Notes: generated by a model from the sequence alone, not told the origin. A stretch of 64,000 bases of DNA from Phascolarctobacterium sp. (GCA_003150755.1 QAMT01000005.1:1-64000); one strand, 5' to 3'; shown: positions 45,483 through 55,190, counted from the first letter of the stretch. Made by a program: numbers and translations.

Positions 45483-45513
45483 GACCGCCGGAAATACCGG
45501 CGGCCTTTTTTAT
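45483..45513. terminator. Bidirectional terminator between the PNPOx-like gene and pheT
   Basis: CCGCCGG (45485-45491) and CCGGCGG (45497-45503) pair around AAATA, with a T run on the plus strand and a TTTT tract for the minus strand. Confidence 0.85.
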
Positions 45514-45517
45514 TTTG

Positions 45518-47950
45518 TTAATCCCTTAATTTTGCTTTGTATGCTTCGCCGACTTTTTCGACTACGTTTTTAATAACTGCGTCAATTTCTTCATCGGTCA
45601 AAGTGCGGTCATCAGCCTGGAAGGTTAAGTTGAACGCCATGGATTTATAGCCTGCTTCTACCTGTTTGCCGGTATAAACGTCAAATACCTGCACCTGTTT
45701 CAGCAGTTTGCCCGCGTTGGCGCGGATAACGGCTTCCAGTTCTTCCATTGTTACATCAAGCGGTACAACAACAGCAATATCGCGCGAAGTTGCCGGATAT
45801 TTGGGCAGATGTACAAACTGCGGCACATTGGTTGCCGTCGCCAGAAGCGGTGCAACCTCAAGTTCAAGTACGCAAACGCTGCCGTTCAAATCAAAGTTTG
45901 CAGCAGCAGTCGGGTGCAGTTCACCAAACCAGCCGATTACCTTGCCGTCTGCTTCAACAGCGCAGCTTTTGCCCGGATGCAAGTACTGCTGGGCAACAGG
46001 CACATATTTAACAGCGCTCATTTGCAAATCTTCCAAAAGTCCTTCTACAATGCCTTTCATATCATAAAAATCAACTTCGTCTTTGTTTTCCGTCCAGTTA
46101 AGATTGCTGCGGCGGCCGGTAAGCACAGCACACAAAACCTGTTTTTCTTCCGGCAGCTCTTTCAGCGGCAGCGCTTTAGGCAAAAATACCTTGCCGATTT
46201 CAAAAATCTTAACGGAATCAGCCTGGCGCGACTGATTATATGCTGCGGTATTAAGCATACCCGGCAGCATACTGGTGCGCATTACCTTAAATTCATCGCT
46301 CAGCGGGTTCATCAGTTCAATAGCCTGACGGCGGCTGTCGCCATCTGCCAGCAGCATTTTATCAAAGTTGTTGGGGTTAATGAAGCTGTAAGTCATAACC
46401 TCGCTCAAGCCTGCGGCAACAAGATAATCTTCAATGTCTTCGCAAACATCGTCGATAACAGCCTGACGGCCCTGTACCAGCGGCAGTTCCGGGTTATGCG
46501 ACTCGATTTTATCGTAAGAATGCATTCTGGCAATTTCTTCGCTGATGTCAGCATCACAGCTGATGTCATAACGCCAGGACGGTGCGGTAACAACAAGTTC
46601 CTTGCCGTCATATTCAACGTCAAACTGCAATTTTTTAAGAATGTCAACCATTTCATCAGCGGCAATTTCCACGCCGATACGGGTGTTGATTGCTTCCGGC
46701 GTTACATGGATAACTGCCGGTTTTACTTCTTCCGGATAGTCTTCGACGATGCCGCAGACAGTTTCGCAGGCACCCATCTGTTCCAGAAGATGAGCGGCAC
46801 GGTTCAGCGCATTGTGGTTCAGCACGGTATCAACGCCGCGTTCAAAACGGCCGGATGCTTCGCTGCGCAAGCCCAAAGCCTTGGAAGTGCGGCGGATAGA
46901 CGGTCCGTTGAAGGTTGCAGCCTCCAGCATTACGTTTACGGTTTCGCCGGTAACTTCGGTTTCAAGGCCGCCCATTACACCGCCAAGGCCGACAGCATGG
47001 TCAGGGTCAGCAATGGTAATCATATCCGGGGTAAGGATGCGTTCCTGGCTGTCCAATGTTACAAGTTTTTCGCCTTCGGCAGCACGGCGCACAATCAGTT
47101 TATGTCCGCCGACTTTATCATAATCGTAAGCATGCATCGGCTGCCCCAGTTCCAGCATTACATAGTTTGTAACGTCTACTACATTGCTGATAGGGCGCAT
47201 GCCGCAGGCACGCAGATGTTTCTGCATCCATTCCGGGGAAGGTCCGATTTTGATATTTTTCAGTACGCGCACAGCAAAACGGCTGCACAGGTCTTTAGCC
47301 TGCACTTCGATAGCCGCCATTTCAGCAGCATTGCCGCCGGCGGCTTCCTTAACGCTCATATCCGGCAGGCGCAGCTCCTTGCCCAGAACGGCAGCAGCCT
47401 CACGCGCCAGGCCGATAATGTTGGTGCAGTCGCCGCGGTTGGCAGTTAAATCAATATCAAGCACAACATCGTCAAGGCCAAGCACTTTTTTAATGTCTAC
47501 ACCAATCGGGGTATCCGGCGGCAAAATGAAAATGCCTTCGCGCTGTTCCGGCAGCAAAAGTTTGGCGTCAATGCCCAGTTCGCTTGCGCTGCACAGCATA
47601 CCAAAGGAATCCAGCCCGCGCATTTTGGCTTTTTTCAGCTTCATGCCGTTAGGCAGATGCGAGCCGACAACAGCTACCGGCACCATATCATACTGATGCA
47701 CGTTTTGCGCACCGGTTAAAATTTGCAGGATTTCCGGTCCGCCTACATCCATCATGCAAATCCACAGATGGTCAGAATTAGGATGGCGTTCGATATGCGT
47801 TACCTTGCCGGTAACAACGCCTTCAATGCCCTCGCCCAGATGGTTTACGCTTTCTACCTCCAGGCCCACGCGGGTCAGTTTTTCAGCCAGCTCCTCAGGA
47901 GTGACATCAATATCTACATATTGTTTAAGCCAATCAATAGATGCTAACAT
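45518..47950 (-). CDS. pheT: Phenylalanyl-tRNA synthetase beta subunit
   Basis: This 810-residue subunit has an N-terminal tRNA-binding OB domain, B3/B4 editing domain, B5 domain and a C-terminal anticodon-binding FDX-ACB domain. It starts MLASIDWLKQYVDID. It follows pheS by 11 nt and shares its T-box control. Confidence 0.97.
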   Translation of the reverse strand: MLASIDWLKQYVDIDVTPEELAEKLTRVGLEVESVNHLGEGIEGVVTGKVTHIERHPNSDHLWICMMDVGGPEILQILTGAQNVHQYDMVPVAVVGSHLPNGMKLKKAKMRGLDSFGMLCSASELGIDAKLLLPEQREGIFILPPDTPIGVDIKKVLGLDDVVLDIDLTANRGDCTNIIGLAREAAAVLGKELRLPDMSVKEAAGGNAAEMAAIEVQAKDLCSRFAVRVLKNIKIGPSPEWMQKHLRACGMRPISNVVDVTNYVMLELGQPMHAYDYDKVGGHKLIVRRAAEGEKLVTLDSQERILTPDMITIADPDHAVGLGGVMGGLETEVTGETVNVMLEAATFNGPSIRRTSKALGLRSEASGRFERGVDTVLNHNALNRAAHLLEQMGACETVCGIVEDYPEEVKPAVIHVTPEAINTRIGVEIAADEMVDILKKLQFDVEYDGKELVVTAPSWRYDISCDADISEEIARMHSYDKIESHNPELPLVQGRQAVIDDVCEDIEDYLVAAGLSEVMTYSFINPNNFDKMLLADGDSRRQAIELMNPLSDEFKVMRTSMLPGMLNTAAYNQSRQADSVKIFEIGKVFLPKALPLKELPEEKQVLCAVLTGRRSNLNWTENKDEVDFYDMKGIVEGLLEDLQMSAVKYVPVAQQYLHPGKSCAVEADGKVIGWFGELHPTAAANFDLNGSVCVLELEVAPLLATATNVPQFVHLPKYPATSRDIAVVVPLDVTMEELEAVIRANAGKLLKQVQVFDVYTGKQVEAGYKSMAFNLTFQADDRTLTDEEIDAVIKNVVEKVGEAYKAKLRD

Positions 47951-47961
47951 GTTATCCCTCC

Positions 47962-48987
47962 TTATTTAAACTGGCGGATGAACCGCAGGTCATTTTCAAA
48001 GAACAGGCGCAAATCGTCGATGCCGTATTTCAGCATGGCAATGCGCTCTACGCCCATGCCAAACGCATAGCCGCTGGTTTTATCGGGGTCATAGCCGCTC
48101 ATGCGCAGTACGTTGGGGTGAACCATGCCGCTGCCCAAAATTTCCAGCCAGCCGCTGTTTTTGCAGACACGGCAGCCTTTGCCGCCGCAGATAACACACG
48201 AAATATCTACCTCGGCGCTCGGCTCAGTAAACGGGAAATAGCTCGGGCGCAGGCGGATGCTTACGCTGCTGCCGAACATTTCCTTGCAGAAAGTTTCCAG
48301 CGTGCCCTTCAAATCAGCCAGGCTGATGCCCTTGCCAAGCACAAGGCCTTCTACCTGATGGAACATCGGGGAATGGGTTGCATCGTAGTCGTTGCGGTAA
48401 ACCGTACCAGGGGAAATCATACGGATAGGCGCGTCAGGCTCGCTGGACTGCATTTTGCGTGCCTGCATCGGCGAAGTCTGCGTGCGCAGCAAAATATCCT
48501 CGGTAATATAAAAGGTATCCTGCATATCCCTTGCCGGATGGTCTTTAGGCAGGTTCAATGCTTCAAAATTGTAATAATCAGTTTCAATTTCAGGCCCTTC
48601 CATTACTTCAAAGCCCATGCGCATAAAAATCTTTTTGATTTCGCGCATTGTAAGGGTAATGGGGTGCAGATGCCCGCACTGCGGTTTGCGTCCCGGCAGG
48701 GTAATATCAACTTTTTCATTTTCAAGGCGCTGTTTTAAGGCTTCGGCTTCCAAAACTTCTGTTTTAGCAGCAATCGCTTCTTCCAGAACCTTTTTTACTT
48801 CGTTTACAATCTGGCCGATTTTCGGTCTTTCTTCCGCAGGCAGGCTGCCCATGCCGCGGAGAATGTCTGTCATCTGGCCTTTTTTGCCCAGATACTTAAC
48901 GCGCAAATCTTTCAGCGCGTCCACGCTTGCCACTGTTTCCAGTTCTGCCAGCGCCTGCTCTTTAAGTGCTTGCAGTTCTTCTCTCAT
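47962..48987 (-). CDS. pheS: Phenylalanyl-tRNA synthetase alpha subunit
   Basis: This 341-residue class II catalytic subunit has an N-terminal coiled coil and motifs FHQVEGLVLGKG, RPSYFPFTEPSAEVD and GMGVERIAMLKYGI. It is the first gene after the T-box leader. Confidence 0.98.
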   Translation of the reverse strand: MREELQALKEQALAELETVASVDALKDLRVKYLGKKGQMTDILRGMGSLPAEERPKIGQIVNEVKKVLEEAIAAKTEVLEAEALKQRLENEKVDITLPGRKPQCGHLHPITLTMREIKKIFMRMGFEVMEGPEIETDYYNFEALNLPKDHPARDMQDTFYITEDILLRTQTSPMQARKMQSSEPDAPIRMISPGTVYRNDYDATHSPMFHQVEGLVLGKGISLADLKGTLETFCKEMFGSSVSIRLRPSYFPFTEPSAEVDISCVICGGKGCRVCKNSGWLEILGSGMVHPNVLRMSGYDPDKTSGYAFGMGVERIAMLKYGIDDLRLFFENDLRFIRQFK

Positions 48988-49027
48988 ACTTAACCTCCCA
49001 AAATTCAGTATCAGGGGCCGGAGCTAA

Positions 49028-49270
49028 AATAAAAAAGCCTCCGCCCCTCTCGAAGGGGCGAAAGCTGTATGTCTTCCGCGGTACCACCCTGTTTTGTACC
49101 TCATAACGCCTTAACGCGGCAAACGCCGTCCCTACTTGGTTTCAAGACAGATGCTCCAAAGTGAACTTCGGCAAAACCTGTATCACAGGGCTTTCAGCCG
49201 TGACCCTGCTCTCTGCGTCGCAAGCGCTGCCTACTCTCTTTTTCATAGCAAATTTTTATAAATTTGACGC
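49028..49270 (-). ncRNA. T-box riboswitch of pheST
   Basis: The minus strand has the T-box AGGGTGGTACCGCGG (49090-49076), then a terminator stem (CGCCCCTTCG and CGAGAGGGGCG, about 49036-49062) and TTTTTTATTTT. The likely specifier triplet is TTC (Phe) at 49165-49163, in context agTTCac. Uncharged tRNA-Phe should switch on pheST. Confidence 0.93.
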
Positions 49271-49275
49271 CTTAT

Positions 49276-49304
49276 ATTATATCACAGCGCCTGCTTTGTT
49301 GCAA
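49276..49304 (-). promoter_or_regulatory. pheST promoter
   Basis: TTGCAA (49304-49299), 17-nt spacer, TATAAT (49281-49276) on the minus strand. The -35 box and spacer lie inside the last codons of the upstream methyltransferase gene. Confidence 0.8.
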
Positions 49305-50076
49305 GACGGCGGCGCAGTGCTTCAAACATTACTATGCCGCCTGCCATAGCAGCGTTAAGGGATTCTGCCCTGCCCTGCATAGGGATAAACACTCTTTTGG
49401 CAGCCGCCTGTTTCAAACCCTCGCTTGCTCCGTAAGCCTCGCTGCCAACAACAATCGCCGTATGCGCTGCAAAATCTGTACGGTACAAATCCTGCGCACC
49501 ATCAAGGCAGGTTACCATAATTTCGTAGCCGTTCTTTTTACACCAGCCGATAAAATCAGCCTCCGGCACGTCAGACAGCACCGGCACGCGCAAAAGCGAA
49601 CCCATTGTAGAACGCACCGTTTTAGGAGCATAAGCATCGGCACAGCCCGCCAGTAAAATAACACCGGCCATGCCTGCCGCCTCCGCCGTGCGGATAAGCG
49701 TGCCGACGTTGCCTGGGTCTGCCACACGGTCCAGCACCAGCACGTCGCCGCCGCTCACAACTACGCCCTGCGGTTTTTCGCACACTGCCAAAACGCCCTG
49801 CGGCGCTTCGGTATCGCTCATTTTTTTCATAACGGCTTCCGTTACGGCGTAAAGCTCAATTTGTTTAGCTTCGGCGCTGGCTAAAAGCTGCTGTAAACGC
49901 GCGTTATTTTTATCTGCTAAGGCAAAAATTTTTTGCACAAAGGCATAGCTTACAGCTTCTTCAACAGCGCGCATCCCTTCAACAACAAAACAATTTTCAC
50001 GCTCGCGGTATTTTTTCTGTTTCAGTTCGCAAACAGCCTTAACAACGGCGTTATTAAGGCTTGCAATTTCTTTCAT
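49282..50076 (-). CDS. TrmH/SpoU family RNA 2'-O-methyltransferase
   Basis: This 264-residue protein has an N-terminal substrate-binding domain and a SPOUT knot domain: VLDRVADPGNVGTLIRTAEA, VGSEAYG and the C-terminal SLNAAMAGGIVMFEALRR. Family members methylate ribose in rRNA or tRNA; the target is not clear. It shares one base with the trkA stop. Confidence 0.92.
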   Translation of the reverse strand: MKEIASLNNAVVKAVCELKQKKYRERENCFVVEGMRAVEEAVSYAFVQKIFALADKNNARLQQLLASAEAKQIELYAVTEAVMKKMSDTEAPQGVLAVCEKPQGVVVSGGDVLVLDRVADPGNVGTLIRTAEAAGMAGVILLAGCADAYAPKTVRSTMGSLLRVPVLSDVPEADFIGWCKKNGYEIMVTCLDGAQDLYRTDFAAHTAIVVGSEAYGASEGLKQAAAKRVFIPMQGRAESLNAAMAGGIVMFEALRRRLATKQAL

Positions 50077-50741
50077 TAAACAATTTCCTCTAATGCTTTA
50101 ATATTCTGGTGCTCGCCGATAACAATCATCTCGTCGCCTTCCTGCAATACCTGCGTCGGTTTCGGGTTGATGTAGGTTACACCTTCGTGTTTGATGGCAA
50201 CCACGTTAACATTATAGCGGTTGCGCAGTTCAGACTGGATAAGGTTTTTGCCAACCAGCGTCGGCGGAATATTGGTACTCATCAGGCTGATGTTGTTGCT
50301 CATCTCGATATAGTCCACAATGCTGCTGGAAATAAGGTTGTGCGCCACGCGCTTGCCCATATCGCGTTCCGGATAAATGATTTTGTCAGCGCCGATTTTC
50401 TCAAGCATCTTGCCGTGTACAGCGCTGGTAGCCTTAACCGCTACAAACGGTACGCCCATTTCTTTAAGGTTCAGCGTCGTCAGCAGGTTATCTTCCAGCG
50501 CACCAATGCCGACGATAACAACTTCGTAGTTATTGATGCCCAGGCTGCGCAGCGTGTTTTCATCCGAAGCATCGGCACTTACAACATGGGTAAGCTCGTG
50601 CGATAAATCCTGCACAATTTCTTCATCGCTGTCTACGCCCAGGACCTGATAGCCAAGCTCATGCAAGGTCAGCGCCACGCTGGTGCCGAAACGGCCAAGT
50701 CCAAGCACAGCAAATTGCTTTTGTTTATTGTTTTTTGCCAT
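50076..50741 (-). CDS. Potassium uptake protein, TrkA/KtrA family
   Basis: This 221-residue cytoplasmic gating subunit has a Rossmann RCK-N domain starting AVLGLGRFGTSVA and an RCK-C domain (about residues 140-221). It binds nucleotides and opens the TrkH/KtrB-type channel encoded 14 nt upstream. Confidence 0.94.
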   Translation of the reverse strand: MAKNNKQKQFAVLGLGRFGTSVALTLHELGYQVLGVDSDEEIVQDLSHELTHVVSADASDENTLRSLGINNYEVVIVGIGALEDNLLTTLNLKEMGVPFVAVKATSAVHGKMLEKIGADKIIYPERDMGKRVAHNLISSSIVDYIEMSNNISLMSTNIPPTLVGKNLIQSELRNRYNVNVVAIKHEGVTYINPKPTQVLQEGDEMIVIGEHQNIKALEEIV

Positions 50742-50755
50742 TTATAACCACCCCA

Positions 50756-52129
50756 TTAGCCTATATTGATGTGTTCCGACGGAAACCTTATTTTGTTGGT
50801 GCCTGTACTGAGGAAACTTAAAATAAAGGTTAAAATGCCGATACGGCCGATATACATCGTCAAAATCAGCACCCATTTGCCAAGCGGCTCCCAATGCGGC
50901 GTAATGCCGATGCCAAGGCCTACCGTACCGAACCCGGATACTACCTCAAACAAAATATCTACAAACGGATACTGACCGTTATTGACAATCAATAGAATCA
51001 TTGTCGCAAAAATAACCCACAGCAGGCACAAAACAGTAATAACGAAGGATTTATCGACAATTTTTTCTTCAATGCGCCTGCCGAACATGACAACATCGCG
51101 CTGGCCTTTAAGCATGTACCACAGCGAAGCCATCAGGACAACAAAGGTTGTTGTTTTAATACCGCCGCCGGTAGACCCGCTGCCCGCACCGATAAACATC
51201 CATATTATCAGCACAAACAGGCTGCTGTCATGCAGCTGCATTAAATCAACGGTATTAAAACCCGCAGTACGCGAGGATACCGCCTGGAAAAACGCCGCCA
51301 TCCAACTGTCAAACATCGTCATATTGCCAAGTGTGTAAGGGTTGTTGCTTTCAAACAGCCACAAAAGCACCGTACCTACCACATTAAGCCCCACGCTTGT
51401 TATTAACACAATTTTAGTGTGCAGTGCAAAATGCGTCCACGACAGCCTGTTTTTTATGGCGTGTTTGATATCCTCCAGCACCATAAAGCCCAAGCCGCCC
51501 AAAGTAATCAAAAGAGCAATACTCAGATTTATAACCACATCGCCGTGATAATCAATCAGGCTTTTATAATCCCCCATTAAATCAAAGCCCGCGTTGCAAA
51601 AAGCCGATACTGAATGCCAGTAGCCGTACATAACGCCAAGCCAGCCCAAGCCTTTAACAACGGCAAAATGAAATGCCATAATAGTGCCAAAAAAGAACTC
51701 TATTATCAAAGTATATTTGATAATGTTGAGTGCAATGCGCACTACGCCGGAAATTTCCGTCTGGTTCATGGATTCCTGCAATAATAAACGCTCGCGCAGG
51801 CTTACTTTGCGCCCGGCTATAACCATAACCAGTGTCGTCATCGTCATAATGCCGAGGCCGCCGACCTGAACCAGGGCAATCAGCACCATTTTGCCAAACC
51901 ACGAAAGCTGATGCCCTACGTCAATGACGGTCAGGCCTGTTACACACGTGGCAGACGTTGCTGTAAACAGGGCATCCAAAAACGTCAGCCCCTGCCGGTC
52001 CTGCGTCGATATTGGCAGCATAAAAAGCAGCGCGCCGGTTAAAATCAGCAGCATAAAACTTAATGCAACCATCTGGCTGCCGTTAAAAGTCTGCCCAATC
52101 CAGCGCAAAAACTTATTTTCTCGTCCCAA
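50756..52129 (-). CDS. Potassium uptake protein, TrkH/KtrB family
   Basis: This 457-residue integral membrane protein has the repeated helix-pore-helix layout of Trk/Ktr transporters with selectivity-filter glycines (for example TSATCVTGLTV, SAFCNAGFDL and SSRTAGFNTVD). Length and RCK partner fit KtrB/KtrD. It is the first gene of the trkH-trkA-trmH run. Confidence 0.95.
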   Translation of the reverse strand: MGRENKFLRWIGQTFNGSQMVALSFMLLILTGALLFMLPISTQDRQGLTFLDALFTATSATCVTGLTVIDVGHQLSWFGKMVLIALVQVGGLGIMTMTTLVMVIAGRKVSLRERLLLQESMNQTEISGVVRIALNIIKYTLIIEFFFGTIMAFHFAVVKGLGWLGVMYGYWHSVSAFCNAGFDLMGDYKSLIDYHGDVVINLSIALLITLGGLGFMVLEDIKHAIKNRLSWTHFALHTKIVLITSVGLNVVGTVLLWLFESNNPYTLGNMTMFDSWMAAFFQAVSSRTAGFNTVDLMQLHDSSLFVLIIWMFIGAGSGSTGGGIKTTTFVVLMASLWYMLKGQRDVVMFGRRIEEKIVDKSFVITVLCLLWVIFATMILLIVNNGQYPFVDILFEVVSGFGTVGLGIGITPHWEPLGKWVLILTMYIGRIGILTFILSFLSTGTNKIRFPSEHINIG

Positions 52130-52304
52130 GGCTCCTCACCCCATCAAAGCAAATTTATTAACTTTATTACACAAAATTATAGCAGAAAATTTACTTTTTG
52201 CAAATTTTTACACAAGACGTAAAACCAGATTCCTTACTGATAATTTTTGCACCTTCTTTATATCCGCACAGAAAGTATTTTAGTTTTTAAATTCAGCCTT
52301 ATAC

Positions 52305-52333
52305 TTGACGTAAATAGCAAAAATTATTATAAT
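52305..52333 (+). promoter_or_regulatory. Promoter of the ATP-grasp operon
   Basis: TTGACG (52305-52310), 17-nt spacer, TATAAT (52328-52333). The start point should be near 52340, which is the base of the hairpin described next. The rest of the 52130-52304 gap is A/T-rich, with nothing else recognised. Confidence 0.82.
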
Positions 52334-52339
52334 TAAAGC

Positions 52340-52380
52340 AGGCAAAGGTGCTAATTGGTGCTTTTTGCCTTTTTTATTTT
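52340..52380 (+). terminator. Hairpin with T tract right after the promoter (possible attenuator)
   Basis: AGGCAAA (52340-52346) pairs with TTTGCCT (52364-52370) around a 17-nt loop containing GGTGCTaattGGTGCT, and is followed by TTTTTATTTT. It looks like an intrinsic terminator in the first 40 nt of the leader of the 52422 gene. Confidence 0.6.
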
Positions 52381-52421
52381 AAAATACTGGGAAGGATTAA
52401 CAACATGGGGAGTGATTTGCT

Positions 52422-53732
52422 ATGCAGGAACTAATAGCACACCAGACGACAATTAACCATCAGCTTGCGCGCTACGGCGTAAAATTCGGGCTGTATAAAA
52501 ACGGCGAATTTAAAGAACGCCTGTTTCCGTTCGACCCATTACCGCGCATTATCAGCGCTGCGGAATTTGCTGTTTTAAACAAAGGGCTTGCCCAAAGGGT
52601 AACTGCCTTGAACCTTTTTTTAAAGGATTTATACAGTGATAAAAAAATTATCCGCGACGGCGTTGTGCCGGAGGATTTTGCCTTTGCAGGCACCGGCTAC
52701 CTGCCAGCCTGCGATGGGGTTCTGCCGCCGAAGGGCATTTACAGCCATATTTCCGGCATTGATTTGGTTGAAGGCAAAGACGGCAGCTGGTTTGTACTGG
52801 AAGATAACCTGCGCATCCCCTCCGGCGCTTCGTACCCGCTGATTGCACGGAAGCTGTGCCGCAGATGCAGCCCGGATTCTTTCCGCCATCATAATATTGT
52901 AGATAACCGCAACTACGGCGAGCTGTTAAAAAGCGTTATGGATAATGTAAACACCGGCGGCATCAATGTTATTTTTACACCGGGACGCTACAACGCCGCC
53001 TATTTTGAACACAGCTACCTTGCCGAATTGAGCGGCTCCGTACTTGCCGAAAGCGGCGACCTGTTTGTTGAGGACAACAAGGTTTACTACCGCGGCAGGC
53101 AAAAAGTTATGCGCGTCGGCGCTATTTACCGCCGCATCAGCGATGAATACCTTGACCCCACCACCTTTTTACCGGAAAGCCTGATTGGCATACCTGGCGT
53201 AATGGGAGCTTACCGCGCAGGCAATGTAGCGCTGATTAACGCTCCCGGCAACGGCGCTGCGGATGACAAGGGCATTTATTACTTTGTACCTAAAATGGTG
53301 CGTTACTATCTTGATGAAGAGCCTGTTTTGCACAACGCCCCGACCTATCTGCCGTTTTATAAAGAAGATTTGGACTATACGCTTGCCAACCTGAACAAAC
53401 TGGTGGTAAAGGATGTTGCCGAAGCAGGCGGCTACGGCGTAGTATTCGGCGAGAATTTAACAAAAGAAAAACTGGCAGAACTTGCCGGAACCATAAAACG
53501 CGAACCGCGCCGCTTTATTGCACAGGAGGTTATAGATTTTAAAGAACTGCCCATTATGGAAAACGGGCAGCAGGTTATGCGCAAGGCTGATTTGCGCGCC
53601 TTTGTACTGACCGGCGCAGAAACTATGGTCTGGCCCAGCGGGCTGACACGTTTCAGCCGTGAGGCAGACAGCTTTGTAGTAAACAGTTCTCAGGGAGGAG
53701 GCTTTAAAGATACATGGGTACTATCGGATTAA
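52422..53732 (+). CDS. Circularly permuted ATP-grasp protein
   Basis: This 436-residue protein belongs to the circularly permuted ATP-grasp type 2 family (DUF404/DUF407). Visible features are DLVEGKDGSWFVLEDNLRIPSG-like ATP-grasp core residues, RRISDEYLDP and VVKDVAEAGGYGV. Such enzymes are thought to form amide or peptide bonds using ATP. It overlaps the alpha-E gene by 19 nt. The family is sure; the product made is unknown. Confidence 0.9.
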   Translation: MQELIAHQTTINHQLARYGVKFGLYKNGEFKERLFPFDPLPRIISAAEFAVLNKGLAQRVTALNLFLKDLYSDKKIIRDGVVPEDFAFAGTGYLPACDGVLPPKGIYSHISGIDLVEGKDGSWFVLEDNLRIPSGASYPLIARKLCRRCSPDSFRHHNIVDNRNYGELLKSVMDNVNTGGINVIFTPGRYNAAYFEHSYLAELSGSVLAESGDLFVEDNKVYYRGRQKVMRVGAIYRRISDEYLDPTTFLPESLIGIPGVMGAYRAGNVALINAPGNGAADDKGIYYFVPKMVRYYLDEEPVLHNAPTYLPFYKEDLDYTLANLNKLVVKDVAEAGGYGVVFGENLTKEKLAELAGTIKREPRRFIAQEVIDFKELPIMENGQQVMRKADLRAFVLTGAETMVWPSGLTRFSREADSFVVNSSQGGGFKDTWVLSD

Positions 53733-54388
53733 GCAAGGCAAACCGCCTGTTCTGGCTGGGGCGCTATTTAGAAAGGGTGTATACCTCGCTGAAGGCAACA
53801 CGCCAGATATTTGATAAAGAAGTTGACGGCGACGAAGCCGATTTTAAAGATTACTGCCGCCGCACAGGCATCGGCTGCAATTATACAGATACCACTGATT
53901 TTATCCGCCGTTATTATTTTGATTTGAACAATCTTGATTCCGTCATTGTTTCGCTGCGCTGCGCCTATGACAACGCCATTGTGCTGCGCGAAACCCTTTC
54001 CAGCGAAACGCTGGCTTATGTGCAGATGGCGGCAGCTGCCATTCAGTTAGCGGCAGAAAGCACCGCTCCCGCCGTAGAACTGCAATGGGTTCTGGATGAT
54101 ATTATGGCCTTCCGCGGCTCTTGCGAAGAAAATATCGAATCTGAAAGCAGCCGTAATATTATAAAATCAGGCGCAAGCCTTGAAAGGCTTGATTTATACC
54201 TGCGCCTTGGCTACCCGCAAGAAGTTTGCCTGCGGGAGCTGAACCACCTAGCCAGCCGCCTGAAAAAAGCGCAGCTTGAAGCAGACGAAGGCATACTTTC
54301 CGTTTTGCGCGAAGCATTGGAAAACGCCGGTGCAGACGATAACCGGCAAGTGCTTGTTGCCGCAGCCGAAGGGCTGATTACAATTTAA
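53714..54388 (+). CDS. Alpha-E domain protein (DUF403)
   Basis: This 224-residue all-helical protein starts with ANRLFWLGRYLERVY, the conserved alpha-E opening, and has the RLDLYLRLG motif. It is shorter than the usual 300 or so residues, apparently a compact form since both ends are recognisable. Alpha-E proteins are nearly always next to circularly permuted ATP-grasp proteins and transglutaminases, as here. Its biochemical role is unknown. Confidence 0.88.
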   Translation: MGTIGLSKANRLFWLGRYLERVYTSLKATRQIFDKEVDGDEADFKDYCRRTGIGCNYTDTTDFIRRYYFDLNNLDSVIVSLRCAYDNAIVLRETLSSETLAYVQMAAAAIQLAAESTAPAVELQWVLDDIMAFRGSCEENIESESSRNIIKSGASLERLDLYLRLGYPQEVCLRELNHLASRLKKAQLEADEGILSVLREALENAGADDNRQVLVAAAEGLITI

Positions 54389-54399
54389 AGGACGCTGCT

Positions 54400-55167
54400 A
54401 TGAAACGCCTGCGTTTTGCTTTTATAACAACAATGGAATATTCCGCGCCGGTGTACGCACACCAGCTGGCGCTGCGCTGCCTGCCTCTGGCAGATAACTC
54501 GCAGCATTTTGAAAACCTGACTGTCAAAATCAAGCCAGGCATGCTGCCTGCACCGCAAAAAGACGGTTTTGGCAACACGGTGTACTGGTGCAGCATTAAC
54601 ACCCCGCATACAGTTTTGCATTACGGCAGCCGCGGCGTTATCCGTGTGGAAGAACCAGGGCTTGCCGCCCCTGGCCCTAACCCTTGCCTGCGTTTTGCAG
54701 GGCTGCGCACTGTGCCGGGGCCGGTGCTTTCAAATATTTTCCGTGCTATGCCGCGCAAACTTACGCTTGACGCCGCTGCAGCCCTTTCGAGTGCGGTACA
54801 CAGCCTTTTAAAGTACGCGCCCGGCGCAACAAGCACCTGCACCGCCGCCGAAGAAGCACTTGCCAAAGGCGAAGGCGTGTGCCAGGACTATGCACAGGTT
54901 TTTGTAGCGCTGGCACGGCTGGCCGGTTGGCATGCGCGTTACGTTATGGGGCTGACCATAGGTGAAGGCACAACCCACGCCTGGGCCGAAGTATATTATA
55001 ACGGCGCATGGTACGGCTTTGACCCTACACGCAACTGCCGCACCGACGCCGGTTATCTGCGTTTTGCAACAGGGCGCGACAGTGCCGACTGCCCGGTAGA
55101 ACAGGGCTGTTTTATCGGCCCGGCCGAGCAAAAACAAAGCGTTTTTATGCGCGTAAAAGAAATTTAA
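54400..55167 (+). CDS. Transglutaminase-like cysteine peptidase
   Basis: This 255-residue protein has an N-terminal beta domain typical of bacterial transglutaminase-like proteins and the catalytic triad C161 (GEGVCQDYA), H193 (THAWAEV) and D208 (GFDPTRN). It has no signal peptide. Such proteins may cleave or transfer peptides and accompany ATP-grasp/alpha-E pairs. It lies 11 nt after the alpha-E gene. Confidence 0.92.
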   Translation: MKRLRFAFITTMEYSAPVYAHQLALRCLPLADNSQHFENLTVKIKPGMLPAPQKDGFGNTVYWCSINTPHTVLHYGSRGVIRVEEPGLAAPGPNPCLRFAGLRTVPGPVLSNIFRAMPRKLTLDAAAALSSAVHSLLKYAPGATSTCTAAEEALAKGEGVCQDYAQVFVALARLAGWHARYVMGLTIGEGTTHAWAEVYYNGAWYGFDPTRNCRTDAGYLRFATGRDSADCPVEQGCFIGPAEQKQSVFMRVKEI

Positions 55168-55190
55168 GGCAGCATTACCGCTGCCTTTTA
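55166..55190 (+). terminator. Hairpin between the transglutaminase and aspartoacylase genes
   Basis: AAGGCAGC (55166-55173) pairs with GCTGCCTT (55180-55187), followed by TTAAAT. The weak T tract suggests partial termination within the operon. Confidence 0.5.

Noticed and set aside
45809..47449. A 546-codon open frame on the plus strand opposite pheT
   Set aside because: Antisense shadow of pheT with no motif or ribosome site.
53714..54388. Frameshift or truncation in the short alpha-E gene
   Set aside because: Both the N-terminal and C-terminal family blocks are present in one frame and the next gene follows normally, so it is more likely a compact form.
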